A stretch of 36,301 nucleotides of DNA from an uncultured Flavobacteriaceae bacterium (GCA_947498845.1 CANMLX010000043.1:1-36301), one strand, 5' to 3'. Counted from the stretch's first letter, positions 8,292 to 17,154 are shown. The notes: generated by a model not told the origin, from the letters alone. Translations and numbers: made by a program.

Positions 8292-9809
8292 TTAAGATTT
8301 CATTTTGTTATAAATAGGAGACAAATCTAATGTATCATTCATATCTTTTTGCAATACTATTAAATCTAAAAATAGACTATTTACTTTATTTTTATAGTCT
8401 TTATGGTCTGATAAATTAGTTATTTCATCAGGATCGTTATTTAGGTCAAACAATAATACTTTTCCAAGTTTAGGATAAATAACAAGTTTATAACCATCTT
8501 TTCTAATCATACGTTGTAAGTCTTTATAACCATTGTAAATAGCGTTATAGTTACTTTTTGTTTGTTTGCCACTTGCTAAATCTAAAAGGCTATTAAAGAA
8601 AACATACTTAGGTTTTTCTATATCTCCAATGTCTAAAGCTGTAGCCATAGCGTCTTGTAAATAAATATCTTCAGTAATTTTTTTTCCTTCAGAAATATTT
8701 GGTCCAGCGATCACAAAAGGCGCACGAATACTATGGTCAAACTGCGATTGTTTTCCTATTAGACCATGTTTGCCAATAGCTAAACCGTGATCTGCTGTAA
8801 AAATAATATAGGTGTTATCAAATTTACCACTTGCTTTTAGTTTATCTATAATTTTTCCAATTTGAACATCTAAATGTGTTATTAATGCATAATATTCCTG
8901 GATATGCTTTTTAGTGGCATATTCTGTTCTAGGAAAAGGCGCTAAGGCTTCATCTCTAAGATCTACACCACATCCCATACCATCTTTAAACGGGTATTCA
9001 GGTAACCAGCTTTTTGGTAAGCTAATTTTGTCTAAGGGGTATTTATCTAAAAACTCTTGGGGAGCTTGTCTGGGATCATGTGGTGCATTAAAAGCCAAAT
9101 ACATAAAAAATGGAGCTTCATTATTTTTGGCCTCATCAATGAAATTAAAAGCATCATCTGCTAAAACTTCACTCCAGTGCTTTCCACCTTCCCAAAAACC
9201 TCCGTGCTTAGTATTGGCTGGATTCCATAGTGTGTCATTTTTATGTAAAGGTCTGTTATACCCTATAGGCATAAGACTAGCAGGATCTGTTTTTGTACCT
9301 TCAATGCCTTTAAATTTAGCAACCATTTCGTTATGTTCCCAAGCATCTCCAGGCATTCCTGGTCTTATGTGAGTCACATTTTTGAAAACACTATCTGCTT
9401 TAGCGTCTACGTGCCATTTCCCTGTCATGTAGGTGTCATAACCACCACTTTCCATGAGTTTTCCCCATGTTTTATCTAATTGTTTGTTTTTTAACCAGTT
9501 TTCTCTAAATGCATTTACATCCCAAACCGTTCTTCCAGATATAAGCATTGCTCTGGAAGCAGCACAAATGGCACCATTCCATGCTCCCATATTATAAGCG
9601 TTGGTGAATGTTGTACCTCTATTAACTAATTGATCTAAATTTGGTGTTATTATTTCTTTGTTGCCAAGAGCATTAACAGCATCATAGGTCATATCATCTG
9701 CAAAAATGAATACAATATTTGGCTTGGTTTTAACTATAGAATTACTTTTTTGTTCGTTTTTACAGGTGAATAATAGAATGGATAAACTTGTAATTAATAA
9801 TTTTTTCAT
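8292..9809 (-). CDS. Sulfatase (formylglycine-dependent), lipoprotein
   Basis: This 505-residue type I sulfatase would hydrolyse sulfate esters, probably on an algal glycan; the substrate cannot be told. A lipoprotein signal precedes Cys16 (SILLFTC), so it is probably membrane-tethered. The metal-site Asp pair Asp38-Asp39 (IFADDMTYD) and the modification motif CAASR at Cys82 (ICAASRAMLISGR) are present; the Ala in place of Pro is an accepted variant of CxPxR for formylglycine-generating enzyme. Further blocks: GKWHVD, NAPHDPRQAP and FTADHGLAIGKHGLIGK. Its ATG overlaps the stop of the upstream sulfatase by 4 bp (ATGA), so the pair forms one operon. No SusC/SusD or glycoside hydrolase gene is adjacent, unlike typical polysaccharide loci. 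Confidence 0.95.
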   Translation of the reverse strand: MKKLLITSLSILLFTCKNEQKSNSIVKTKPNIVFIFADDMTYDAVNALGNKEIITPNLDQLVNRGTTFTNAYNMGAWNGAICAASRAMLISGRTVWDVNAFRENWLKNKQLDKTWGKLMESGGYDTYMTGKWHVDAKADSVFKNVTHIRPGMPGDAWEHNEMVAKFKGIEGTKTDPASLMPIGYNRPLHKNDTLWNPANTKHGGFWEGGKHWSEVLADDAFNFIDEAKNNEAPFFMYLAFNAPHDPRQAPQEFLDKYPLDKISLPKSWLPEYPFKDGMGCGVDLRDEALAPFPRTEYATKKHIQEYYALITHLDVQIGKIIDKLKASGKFDNTYIIFTADHGLAIGKHGLIGKQSQFDHSIRAPFVIAGPNISEGKKITEDIYLQDAMATALDIGDIEKPKYVFFNSLLDLASGKQTKSNYNAIYNGYKDLQRMIRKDGYKLVIYPKLGKVLLFDLNNDPDEITNLSDHKDYKNKVNSLFLDLIVLQKDMNDTLDLSPIYNKMKS

Positions 9810-11698
9810 AATGGATTTATAAAATTTATTGTGGTGTAATATGCTGGGATTTCTTCTCCGTTTTTCTTTATGAGAATACTTTTTAAATTGTGTTTCCCCT
9901 TTTTTAGTTCTGCTTCAATAGTTATATAAGATGTATTTCTACTTTTTATCGTTTTAAATTCGCTATCTCCAACTATTATTTTAGCACCTCCAATACTAAA
10001 AGGTTTGCCTTGAGGTAAGCCATCTGTGTAAGGTGTGTCTTTTATTGTTTTAGGTGTCGCGTTAAACCCCAGTTTAGTTTCAATGGGGTACCTACTTAAT
10101 TTAAATTGATAAACACCATCGTTCTCCACTTTTATGGAGTAATAGCCATTAGGTTTAAATTCTCCTTTTCTAATTAATTCTTGATTCCATGGTACGTTTC
10201 CTTCAGTATGAAGATCATGAATTGTTAAGTTTACAGGAATAGTGTTTTGATAGCCAAAGGGAATGTGAGCATATTTAAAATCAGGTTCGATAGCTGTCCA
10301 CCAATTATCATAAAAAGTTTGCATTTTTTTTACAACGTGAGGGTGAGAAGCGGCAATATTATTTTTTTGACCGGGGTCTTGAGCAGTATTGTACAGTTCT
10401 TTACCATCAATTAATCTCCAGTTTGTAGACATTACACAACTATTTTTTCCTTTTTCAGGCCATTGATTACGCTGTGAGTCTACAACCAACATTCTGTCCA
10501 AGGACTTAATATCACCTTTTACTAGTTTTGCAATACTAGTACCATCTAATGTTTTTTGTGGAGAATAATCTATATTTAATAAATCGATTAAGGTTGGTAA
10601 TAGATCTACGTTGGCTGTTAATACATTTAGTTTTTGTTTTTGTAAAATGTTTCCATTAGGCCAACTTATAAAACAGGGTACGCGGTGGCCTCCGTCGTAA
10701 TGACTCCCTTTTAGCCCTCTTAATCCCGCGTTATAGCCAAGAACTTGACCTCTCTCTTTATGTATAGCATTTGCAGAACCATTATCTGTACTAAAGACAA
10801 TAATGGTATTATTGTAAAGATTTTTTTCTTTGAGGTATGCCACAAGTTTTCCAAAATTGTCATCTATATTGGTGATCATACCATAAAAGCGTTTTTGGGT
10901 TTTTGTTAAAGGTGCATCCTTGTATAATTTAGCATACTTATCAGGAACATTAAAAGGACTATGTGCTGCATTGGGAGCTAAGTGGATGTAAAAAGGTGTA
11001 TTTTTATTATTATCAATAAATTTAATGGCTTCGTTAAACCATACATCTGTACAATACCCTTTAAATTGTTCTGGAGTTCCATTTCTAAAATAGGTGTCAT
11101 CAAAATAATTATTATTCCATATGTCTGGCGTTTGTTGCACGCCACCACCACCATGATATATAGCTTCATTAAACCCTCGATCTTGAGGTCTAAAGGGGTA
11201 ATTGTCGCCTAAATGCCATTTCCCTATCATTGCAGTATTATAACTGCTTTTTAATAATATATCGGCAATAGTAACTTCATCTTCTGTTAAAATTGAGCAA
11301 CCGGCAATGGTGTGCCATGTGTTGTTTCTATTTGGATGTCGTCCAGTTAATAAACCAGAACGACTAGGAGTACAGGTAGTCCCCACATGAAAGTTCGTTA
11401 ATTCTAATGCTGTTTTTGAAAAAGTATCTAAATTTGGAGTTTTAATGATTGTATTTCCATGACAGCCAATATCGCCATAACCTTGGTCGTCTGTGTAAAT
11501 TACAATAATGTTAGGTTTTTGGGAAAGAACATTAGTAGTTAAATTGCTGTTTTTATCGTAATCCCATAGGAGTATTAAAAGAGTGAAAATATAAAGGTGT
11601 TTGATTTTCAGCACAATAGTGTAAATTGACGACTTAAGTCCAAAAGTAAATATAAAACGTATAAGAACTTGTAACAAAAGATCTGTAATATGCAACAA
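9806..11698 (-). CDS. Arylsulfatase-type sulfatase with C-terminal beta domain
   Basis: In this 630-residue frame the sulfatase core starts near residue 62 (PNIIVIYTDDQGYGDIG, metal Asp70/Asp71). The formylglycine motif CTPSR is at Cys109 (TTCTPSRSGLLTGR), and GKWHLGD and FSTDNGSANA are further conserved blocks. The last ~120 residues (from about 505) look like an all-beta accessory domain of the arylsulfatase A-like group. The N-terminus is doubtful: the ATG gives an odd 28-residue extension, whereas a GTG at 11614-11612 would begin VLKIKHLYIFTLLILLW, a normal signal peptide, so I favour the GTG. It is the first gene of the two-sulfatase operon and is divergent from the coiled-coil gene. Substrate unknown. 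Confidence 0.92.
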   Translation of the reverse strand: MLHITDLLLQVLIRFIFTFGLKSSIYTIVLKIKHLYIFTLLILLWDYDKNSNLTTNVLSQKPNIIVIYTDDQGYGDIGCHGNTIIKTPNLDTFSKTALELTNFHVGTTCTPSRSGLLTGRHPNRNNTWHTIAGCSILTEDEVTIADILLKSSYNTAMIGKWHLGDNYPFRPQDRGFNEAIYHGGGGVQQTPDIWNNNYFDDTYFRNGTPEQFKGYCTDVWFNEAIKFIDNNKNTPFYIHLAPNAAHSPFNVPDKYAKLYKDAPLTKTQKRFYGMITNIDDNFGKLVAYLKEKNLYNNTIIVFSTDNGSANAIHKERGQVLGYNAGLRGLKGSHYDGGHRVPCFISWPNGNILQKQKLNVLTANVDLLPTLIDLLNIDYSPQKTLDGTSIAKLVKGDIKSLDRMLVVDSQRNQWPEKGKNSCVMSTNWRLIDGKELYNTAQDPGQKNNIAASHPHVVKKMQTFYDNWWTAIEPDFKYAHIPFGYQNTIPVNLTIHDLHTEGNVPWNQELIRKGEFKPNGYYSIKVENDGVYQFKLSRYPIETKLGFNATPKTIKDTPYTDGLPQGKPFSIGGAKIIVGDSEFKTIKSRNTSYITIEAELKKGKHNLKSILIKKNGEEIPAYYTTINFINPL

Positions 11699-11725
11699 AT
11701 TACCAAATCTTAATTTTTAAGATTA

Positions 11726-11755
11726 TTGTTAGTTGCCTATGATTTAATATTTTAG
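11726..11755 (+). promoter_or_regulatory. Candidate promoter of the coiled-coil repeat gene
   Basis: TTG at 11726-11728 and TATTTTAG at 11748-11755 (one mismatch to TAnnTTTG) are 19 bp apart, a fitting Bacteroidota -33/-7 spacing. The start codon lies 20 bp further on. Confidence 0.45.
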
Positions 11756-11775
11756 CAGATTATTAATGTGAATTT

Positions 11776-14619
11776 ATGAAAAACTATATTCTATTTATTG
11801 TATTTATAGTGTCGCATGCTATTTTTTCACAAGAAGAATCCATACAAACCAGATTTTCTAGAGATGGAATCTTGTATAAAACTTCTGGTGAATTCTCTCA
11901 ATTGTTAGCTAAGTTTAAAGAGCATGATAAATGTGTAGTTATAGACTATATAGGTAAGTACACTTATAAGGTTAAATATGAAGACTGGATAGGTTATGTA
12001 AACGATGAATATCTATCAGTGAATGATGATATGATAGATATGCTTTATAATTATGAGGAGCGAGAAATGAATAAACTCATTGCTGAAGATGAAAAAAGAA
12101 AGCAGAAAATACAGAACATAGTTAATGAAAATAATAAGGAAAAAGAGTTAGCCTTAAAGCATGAAGCCGAGTTAGAAGCTAAACGGGTAGAAGATTCTTT
12201 AGCGCAATTAAAGATTTTAAGACAAAAGCAGTTTGTTTTGGAGCAAAAGATTGCTCAAGAGCGAGAATTAGCCTTAAAACGAAAGGCTGAATTAAAAGCC
12301 AAGCGTATAGAAGATTCTCTGTCTCAATTAAAGATAGCAAGAGAAAAACAATATGCTTTAGAGCAAGAAATTGCTTTAAAGCGTGAATTGGCAATAAAAC
12401 GAGAAGCTGAGTTAAGAGCAAAACGCATTGAAGATTCTCTGGCTAAAGTAAAAGTAGCAAGAGAAAAACAATATGCCTTAGAACAAGAAATAGCTTTAAA
12501 ACGAGAGCTAGCCTTAAAGAAAGAAGCCGAATTAGAAGCAAAACGAACAGAAGACTCTTTAGCTCAAGTAAAAATTTTAAGGCAAAAACAGTTTGTTTTA
12601 GAGCAAGAATTAGCCCAAAAACGTGAATTAGCTTTAAAACGAGAAGCCGAGTTAAGAGCAAAACGTATCAAGGATTCTTTAGCACAAGTAGAAGCAGCGC
12701 GAGAAAAACAAATGGCTTTAGAGCAAGAGTTGGCAATAAAACGAGAAGCTGAGTTAAAAGCAAAACGTATCAAGGATTCTCTAGCACAAGTAGCAGCAGC
12801 ACGAGAAAAACAAATGGCTTTAGAGCGTGAATTGGCTATGAAGCGTGAAGCTGAGTTAAAAGCAAAGCGTATCAAGGATTCTTTAGCGCAAGTAGCAGCA
12901 GCACGAGAAAAACAAAAGGCTTTAGAGCGTGAATTGGCTATGAAGCGTGAAGCTGAGTTAAAAGCAAAGCGCATCAAGGATTCTTTAGCGCAAGTAGCGG
13001 CAGCACGAGAAAAACAAAAGGTTTTAGAGCGAGAGTTGGCGATAAAACGAGAAGCTGAGTTAAAAGCAAAGCGCATCAAGGATTCTTTAGCGCAAGTAGA
13101 GGCAGCACAAGAAAAACAAAAGGCTTTAGAGCGTGAATTGGCTATGAAGCGTGAAGCTGAGTTAAGAGCAAAGCGTATCAAGGATTCTTTAGCACAAGTA
13201 GCAGCAGCGCGAGAAAAACAAAAGGCTTTAGAACGAGAGTTGGCTATGAAGCGTGAAGCTGAGTTAAAAGCAAAGCGCATCAAGGATTCTTTAGCGCAAG
13301 TAGCGGCAGCACAAGAAAAACAAAAGGCTTTAGAGCGTGAATTGGCTATGAAGCGTGAAGCTGAGTTAAGAGCAAAGCGCATCAAGGATTCTTTAGCGCA
13401 AGTAGCGGCAGCACAAGAAAAACAAAGGGCTTTAGAGCGTGAATTGGCTATGAAGCGTGAAGCTGAGTTAAGAGCAAAACGTATCAAGGATTCTTTAGCA
13501 CAAGTAGCAGCAGCACGAGAAAAACAAATGGCTTTAGAGCGGGAGTTGGCGATAAAACGAGAAGCCATTGTTAAGCAAAGAGAAATAAGTGAAGAAGAAA
13601 AACTTAAACTGGAATTAAAGAAAATTAAAGAAAGAAAGCATACCTTAAGGGTTAAAGAAAGGGAGCGTAGGACCCAGATGCTTACTATTGAGAATCGCTT
13701 AGAGGAATTGCAAAGGCAAGTGTTGCAGAAACACAACATAAAAGGAGAAGATAAAGAGATTAAAAAATTATTAGATGAAATTCTAAAAAACAAGAAAAAA
13801 TTACTTGTCTTATCTAATAATATTACAGTAGATGAGGAAGAAGAAATAAATGAGACTATACCTGAAAAAAACATATTAGCTCAACAAGATGATTCTGATA
13901 ACAAAACAGGTAATATTAAAGATGATAGTTCTGCAGTATTAAATGAAGAACAAATAAATGATGTTGCTACAGTAAATGCTAAAGATGTGTTTGTAGAAGA
14001 TGAAAATTTGGAGTTATTGACAGAGGCAGAACAAGTAAAGCAAGAAGCTCAAAAAATGAGGGGGGATAATCAGGATTTATTAACAGAAGTTAAAGCTGCT
14101 CAAAAGCGATTAAAAGAATTACAAAAACGATTAGATATCCAAAAATCTGAAGAGGCTAATAGTGAAAATGCAGCTCTTGAGAAAATGAAGTTTCGTAACA
14201 CTTGTCATTATGCAATTAACGAATATGATAAGTTTTATAATATCTATACAAAAAGAACAGAACCTTACACTATTAGTGGTGAACTTACGGCAGAACTCTA
14301 CAAACAAGGAAGTAAAGTTAATGTCTTTTTTAACTATACATCAAATATAGGATGTGCCAGTTATTTGCCTAATAAAAGATCTTCTGTTAAAGTGACTTTG
14401 GAAAATGGATTAGTTATTGCTTTTTATCATTCTTGGGATATTGAGTGTAGCTCATTTTTATTTAAAGCAAACATATCTAAATCACAAATTGCAAGTTTAA
14501 AGAAATCCCCTATAAAGTCGATTAAGATAAAAGGCACTAAAGCTACTGAAGATGTCACTTATATAGAATATAAAGAGTTTTTTATGGATAAGTTAAAGTG
14601 TATAGAATCTAAGTATTAG
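11776..14619 (+). CDS. Secreted SH3-like/coiled-coil protein with 13 tandem repeats
   Basis: This 947-residue protein was not recognised as a named family. It has a signal peptide (about 1-18, ending AIFSQEES), an SH3-like domain at about 25-85 (YKVKYEDWIGYVNDEYL), then a very long charged helical region. Residues 130-595 are 13 tandem repeats: four of 40 residues, then nine of 34 (consensus begins EAELKAKRIKDSLAQV). A second coiled coil covers about 600-810. The C-terminal domain (about 815-947) has four cysteines (FRNTCHYAI, NIGCASYL, DIECSSFL, DKLKCIES) and probably folds as a disulfide-stabilised beta domain. It would be a long rod between two globular ends, exported to the periplasm or surface (inference). 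The gene stands alone, with a terminator behind it. Confidence 0.9.
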   Translation: MKNYILFIVFIVSHAIFSQEESIQTRFSRDGILYKTSGEFSQLLAKFKEHDKCVVIDYIGKYTYKVKYEDWIGYVNDEYLSVNDDMIDMLYNYEEREMNKLIAEDEKRKQKIQNIVNENNKEKELALKHEAELEAKRVEDSLAQLKILRQKQFVLEQKIAQERELALKRKAELKAKRIEDSLSQLKIAREKQYALEQEIALKRELAIKREAELRAKRIEDSLAKVKVAREKQYALEQEIALKRELALKKEAELEAKRTEDSLAQVKILRQKQFVLEQELAQKRELALKREAELRAKRIKDSLAQVEAAREKQMALEQELAIKREAELKAKRIKDSLAQVAAAREKQMALERELAMKREAELKAKRIKDSLAQVAAAREKQKALERELAMKREAELKAKRIKDSLAQVAAAREKQKVLERELAIKREAELKAKRIKDSLAQVEAAQEKQKALERELAMKREAELRAKRIKDSLAQVAAAREKQKALERELAMKREAELKAKRIKDSLAQVAAAQEKQKALERELAMKREAELRAKRIKDSLAQVAAAQEKQRALERELAMKREAELRAKRIKDSLAQVAAAREKQMALERELAIKREAIVKQREISEEEKLKLELKKIKERKHTLRVKERERRTQMLTIENRLEELQRQVLQKHNIKGEDKEIKKLLDEILKNKKKLLVLSNNITVDEEEEINETIPEKNILAQQDDSDNKTGNIKDDSSAVLNEEQINDVATVNAKDVFVEDENLELLTEAEQVKQEAQKMRGDNQDLLTEVKAAQKRLKELQKRLDIQKSEEANSENAALEKMKFRNTCHYAINEYDKFYNIYTKRTEPYTISGELTAELYKQGSKVNVFFNYTSNIGCASYLPNKRSSVKVTLENGLVIAFYHSWDIECSSFLFKANISKSQIASLKKSPIKSIKIKGTKATEDVTYIEYKEFFMDKLKCIESKY
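12163..13560 (+). repeat. In-frame tandem repeat array (4 x 120 bp, 9 x 102 bp)
   Basis: The array encodes 13 successive repeats. Units 1-4 (12163-12642) are 120 bp and diverged; units 5-13 (12643-13560) are 102 bp and nearly identical at DNA level, for example the recurring AAGGATTCTTTAGC. The shorter unit lacks six residues (the ELALKR type of insert). Near identity among the later units points to recent expansion by slippage or unequal recombination, so copy number may vary between strains. Confidence 0.9.
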
Positions 14620-14665
14620 TATAATAATAGCTTAGTTGTTAGGGATGTATATACAAGTAATATAA

Positions 14666-14712
14666 AGTAGAAAAAGTGTGTTTTTCAAGATTTAAACGAC
14701 ACTTTTTCTACT
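14666..14712. terminator. Bidirectional intrinsic terminator
   Basis: A perfect 14-bp stem, AGTAGAAAAAGTGT (14666-14679) with ACACTTTTTCTACT (14699-14712), has a 19-nt loop between the convergent coiled-coil gene and the small exported-protein gene. The U-rich tract is inside the stem, not after it, so strength is uncertain. Confidence 0.65.
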
Positions 14713-14722
14713 AAAATATCTA

Positions 14723-15007
14723 TTACTTAATGGTAATACAGCCGTCTTTGATTTCTATTGTATCGTCGTCTTCAACTGTAATCCATCCACATTCAGTTTC
14801 AATTTCGGCTTTTTCAGCCCCACCTTGTATGGTTACTGTAGAAGTTCTACTGCTACCAAATTCAACACTTTTAGATGAACCTGCAATTTTTACATCAAAT
14901 TTCCAGTTTTTAGAATCCTTATTGTAATATCTTATAGTAACAGCTGCTTGAGCAGTGAAACTTAACAAAAATAGGATCAATAAAGCGATGCTTGTAATTT
15001 TTTTCAT
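14723..15007 (-). CDS. Small exported protein of unknown function
   Basis: This 94-residue protein has a clear signal peptide (MKKITSIALLILFLLSFTAQA, cut after residue 21), leaving a mature domain of about 73 residues. The mature part is predicted beta-rich (VTIRYYNKDSKNWKFDVKI, TSTVTIQGGAEKAEIETE) and has two cysteines (TECGW, DGCIT) that could form a disulfide. I do not recognise the family. It is followed by the shared terminator and preceded by a ~70-bp gap from the next gene on the same strand. Periplasmic or outer-surface location is inferred from the signal peptide alone. Confidence 0.85.
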   Translation of the reverse strand: MKKITSIALLILFLLSFTAQAAVTIRYYNKDSKNWKFDVKIAGSSKSVEFGSSRTSTVTIQGGAEKAEIETECGWITVEDDDTIEIKDGCITIK

Positions 15008-15077
15008 AAGGTTTAAGATTTGAGTTTGATTAAATAAGTTTTCCTAAAAATAGTCATTTTTTGTAACTAAACAAGTA

Positions 15078-15641
15078 TCATTTTTTATTAGCTGTATACA
15101 ACGCAATGGCTTTCAAATAATTTTGACCACCCTTCATAGATAAATCATGAATAAAGCTATCTATTTCTGGATGATTAATTTTAGTCCAACGCACTAAAGT
15201 ATCTCTTTCTCTTTCCCATGTTGTCCAGTCGACATCCATGTAATCAATGGTTTCTAAGGTGCTAATTTTACCAGAATCGAACCCTATTTTGTTTTTAAAT
15301 TTTAAGGGATTGTTTTTTAAAAATTCGTAGCGCAAAGAGCGTGATTCTATGGTTACGATCACTGCGCTGTCAACACTTTCTAATTTTACTAGTTTGTACC
15401 TTGTTTTAAAAACAGAGTCCCATTTAAAATGCTCATAAAAACTTTTAATAGAATGAGGTACGATGTAATTACTTCCCTCTTTAATTGTGATGCTATCGGC
15501 TAAAAGAGCTTTTATTTCATTGTAGTTTGAATTATTAAAGCCATTATAGAATTTTGTTACACGTTCAATAGGTTTAACTTCATCATTGCTATTGCAAGAA
15601 ATAATTAATAATAGTATTAGAGCAAGTTGTATCTTTTTCAT
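15078..15641 (-). CDS. Lipoprotein, NTF2-like fold suspected
   Basis: This 187-residue protein starts with a lipoprotein signal, with the lipobox Cys at residue 16 (ALILLLIISCNSND). The mature part begins with a helix and the pattern VTKFYNGFNNSNYNEIKALLADSITI, which resembles SnoaL/NTF2-like domains; that is pattern inference, and no catalytic residues can be assigned. The C-terminal third (DYMDVDWTTWERERDTL and after) is helical. It lies 10 bp downstream of the glutaredoxin-domain gene on the same strand, so the two are very likely co-transcribed. Confidence 0.85.
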   Translation of the reverse strand: MKKIQLALILLLIISCNSNDEVKPIERVTKFYNGFNNSNYNEIKALLADSITIKEGSNYIVPHSIKSFYEHFKWDSVFKTRYKLVKLESVDSAVIVTIESRSLRYEFLKNNPLKFKNKIGFDSGKISTLETIDYMDVDWTTWERERDTLVRWTKINHPEIDSFIHDLSMKGGQNYLKAIALYTANKK

Positions 15642-15651
15642 AAATAATATT

Positions 15652-16284
15652 TTAATTAAAAGCTTGTCTTAAAGCATTAGAAAAATCTTCGATGGTTTTA
15701 ATTTTATTATAAACTTGGTTGTCTACTTTTAACATAGGGATTTGGCTTTTTGTTCCAGATTCTTTGGTTTTTAATTCTTTAACAATTTTTAAATAATTAG
15801 TGCTATCTACATCAATATTGTATTCGGTATAATCAATATTGTTTTTCTTTAATATGTCTATAGAGGCTTTACAAATGTTACATCTATCTTTGGTAAAAAT
15901 AATTAATTTACGGTCTTTTATAGCCCTATCGATTTTAAACTCTAAGGCTTCATGATCTTTTTGTATATTCATGGCATAAGCGACTTCATTTACAATAAAT
16001 GTAGTGTTGTATATGCCTTTGGTATTTGCTAATTGTATTAGCGTTATTAACTTTATTTTACTGTTTGCAGGGATGTTTTTTATAATAGGTCTGTTGCTGC
16101 TACGTCTAAAATCTTTTGTGTCTACTTTTAAAAAGATATCGTAGGAAATGGAATCTGTGTTTGTGGCATACAATACAACACGTTTGCCTTGTTTTTGTTT
16201 GGCGAGCTTAACATGTTTGTGTTCGTTTTGAGAAAAAAAAGTGTATGTTACAAATACTAAAATAAGGGTAAAATATGTTCTCAT
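15652..16284 (-). CDS. Exported protein with C-terminal glutaredoxin domain
   Basis: This 210-residue protein has a signal peptide (MRTYFTLILVFVTYTFFS, then QNEH), a beta-rich N-terminal domain (about 30-118), and a C-terminal glutaredoxin-like domain from about 125 with the redox motif CNIC (Cys135, Cys138) and the cis-Pro strand IPMLKVDNQVY. Glutaredoxins normally act in the cytoplasm with glutathione; an exported one is unusual, and the domain may act as a periplasmic thiol oxidoreductase (inference). It heads a short operon with the lipoprotein gene and is divergent from the exonuclease gene. Confidence 0.88.
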   Translation of the reverse strand: MRTYFTLILVFVTYTFFSQNEHKHVKLAKQKQGKRVVLYATNTDSISYDIFLKVDTKDFRRSSNRPIIKNIPANSKIKLITLIQLANTKGIYNTTFIVNEVAYAMNIQKDHEALEFKIDRAIKDRKLIIFTKDRCNICKASIDILKKNNIDYTEYNIDVDSTNYLKIVKELKTKESGTKSQIPMLKVDNQVYNKIKTIEDFSNALRQAFN

Positions 16285-16325
16285 AATTTAAAACAGTTGA
16301 ATAGTAAAAGTACTATAAATAGAAT

Positions 16326-16333
16326 TATATTTG
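16326..16333 (+). promoter_or_regulatory. Candidate -7 element for the exonuclease gene
   Basis: TATATTTG matches TAnnTTTG exactly, 21 bp before the ATG. A TTG at 16297-16299 is about 26 bp upstream, somewhat too far for a -33 element. It also overlaps the spurious TTG start at 16331, which supports starting translation at the ATG. Confidence 0.45.
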
Positions 16334-16354
16334 TTTAAATTATACACTAATTAT

Positions 16355-17131
16355 ATGTCATTAAGCCTAACCAAGCCTATATGTTTTTTTGATTTAGAAA
16401 CTACGGGAATTAATATAACAACAGATAGAGTTGTAGAAATTTCAATTTTAAAAGTACATCCTAACGGAAAAGAAGAGCGAAAAACCTGGTTAGTTAATCC
16501 TGGGATTCCAATTCCTAAAGAAGTCACTGAGATTCATGGCATTTCGGATGCTGATGTTATTGATAAACCTACATTTAAAGAGCTCGCCAAGGATATTTAT
16601 AATATGATAAAAGATTCGGATCTAGGTGGGTTTAATTCAAATAGATTCGATATTCCGCTTTTAGCTGAAGAAATGTTACGTGCCGATGTCGATTTTGATA
16701 TGAAGAATAGACTGGCTGTAGATGTACAAACTATTTTTCATAAAATGGAGCAACGTACATTAAGTGCGGCATATAAATTTTATTGTGATAAAAACCTTGA
16801 TGGAGCGCATAGTGCAGAAGCAGATACGAATGCGACTTACGAAGTATTGAAAGCACAGATAAATAGGTATGATGATTTAGAAAATAACATGAAGTTTTTA
16901 TCTGAGTTTAGTTCAAGGAAAAAATTTGCCGATTTTGCCGGTTTTATAAGCTACAATAAAAATGGAGAGGAATGTTTTTCCTTTGGGAAACATAAAGGAA
17001 AATTGGTGACCGAAATTCTGGAAAAAGAACCTGGATATTTTGGGTGGTTGCTAAACGCAGATTTTCCGTTATACACTAAAAAGGTACTTACAGCTATTAA
17101 GCTAAGAAGTTTCAATAATAAATTAGGTTAA
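16355..17131 (+). CDS. 3'-5' exonuclease, DnaQ/DEDDh type
   Basis: This 258-residue protein is a DEDD-superfamily exonuclease. ExoI is seen as CFFDLETTG (Asp13, Glu15), ExoII around SDLGGFNSNRFDIPLL, and ExoIII around GAHSAEADTNA with the His and Asp of the DEDDh set. The last ~80 residues (KNGEECFSFGKHKGKLVTEIL) form the extra C-terminal region common to flavobacterial homologues. It removes nucleotides from 3' ends, as in polymerase III epsilon-like proofreading or repair. I start it at the ATG at 16355; an upstream TTG at 16331 would add eight residues but falls inside a -7 promoter match. A GC-rich repeat follows the gene. Confidence 0.93.
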   Translation: MSLSLTKPICFFDLETTGINITTDRVVEISILKVHPNGKEERKTWLVNPGIPIPKEVTEIHGISDADVIDKPTFKELAKDIYNMIKDSDLGGFNSNRFDIPLLAEEMLRADVDFDMKNRLAVDVQTIFHKMEQRTLSAAYKFYCDKNLDGAHSAEADTNATYEVLKAQINRYDDLENNMKFLSEFSSRKKFADFAGFISYNKNGEECFSFGKHKGKLVTEILEKEPGYFGWLLNADFPLYTKKVLTAIKLRSFNNKLG

Positions 17132-17154
17132 GCCATAATTTAAGTTACAGGTTT

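Noticed and set aside
8914..9372. 152-codon plus-strand open frame inside the first sulfatase
   Set aside because: It lies entirely opposite a well-supported sulfatase core with conserved motifs and shows no domain of its own.
12163..13560. Regular 102-bp repeats as a possible CRISPR or satellite array
   Set aside because: The units are contiguous, in frame and have no unique spacers; they encode a coiled coil.
12564..13874. Long 436-codon open frame on the minus strand across the coiled-coil gene
   Set aside because: It is a shadow of the 102-bp repeats: the codon bias of the repeated Lys/Glu/Ala-rich gene leaves the opposite frame open. The protein is repetitive Ser/Ala/Phe-rich with no plausible domain, and the plus-strand product has a signal peptide and real domains.
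16331..16354. TTG start for the exonuclease, eight residues upstream of the ATG
   Set aside because: The TTG falls inside a TATATTTG promoter match and the extra residues are not part of the conserved fold.
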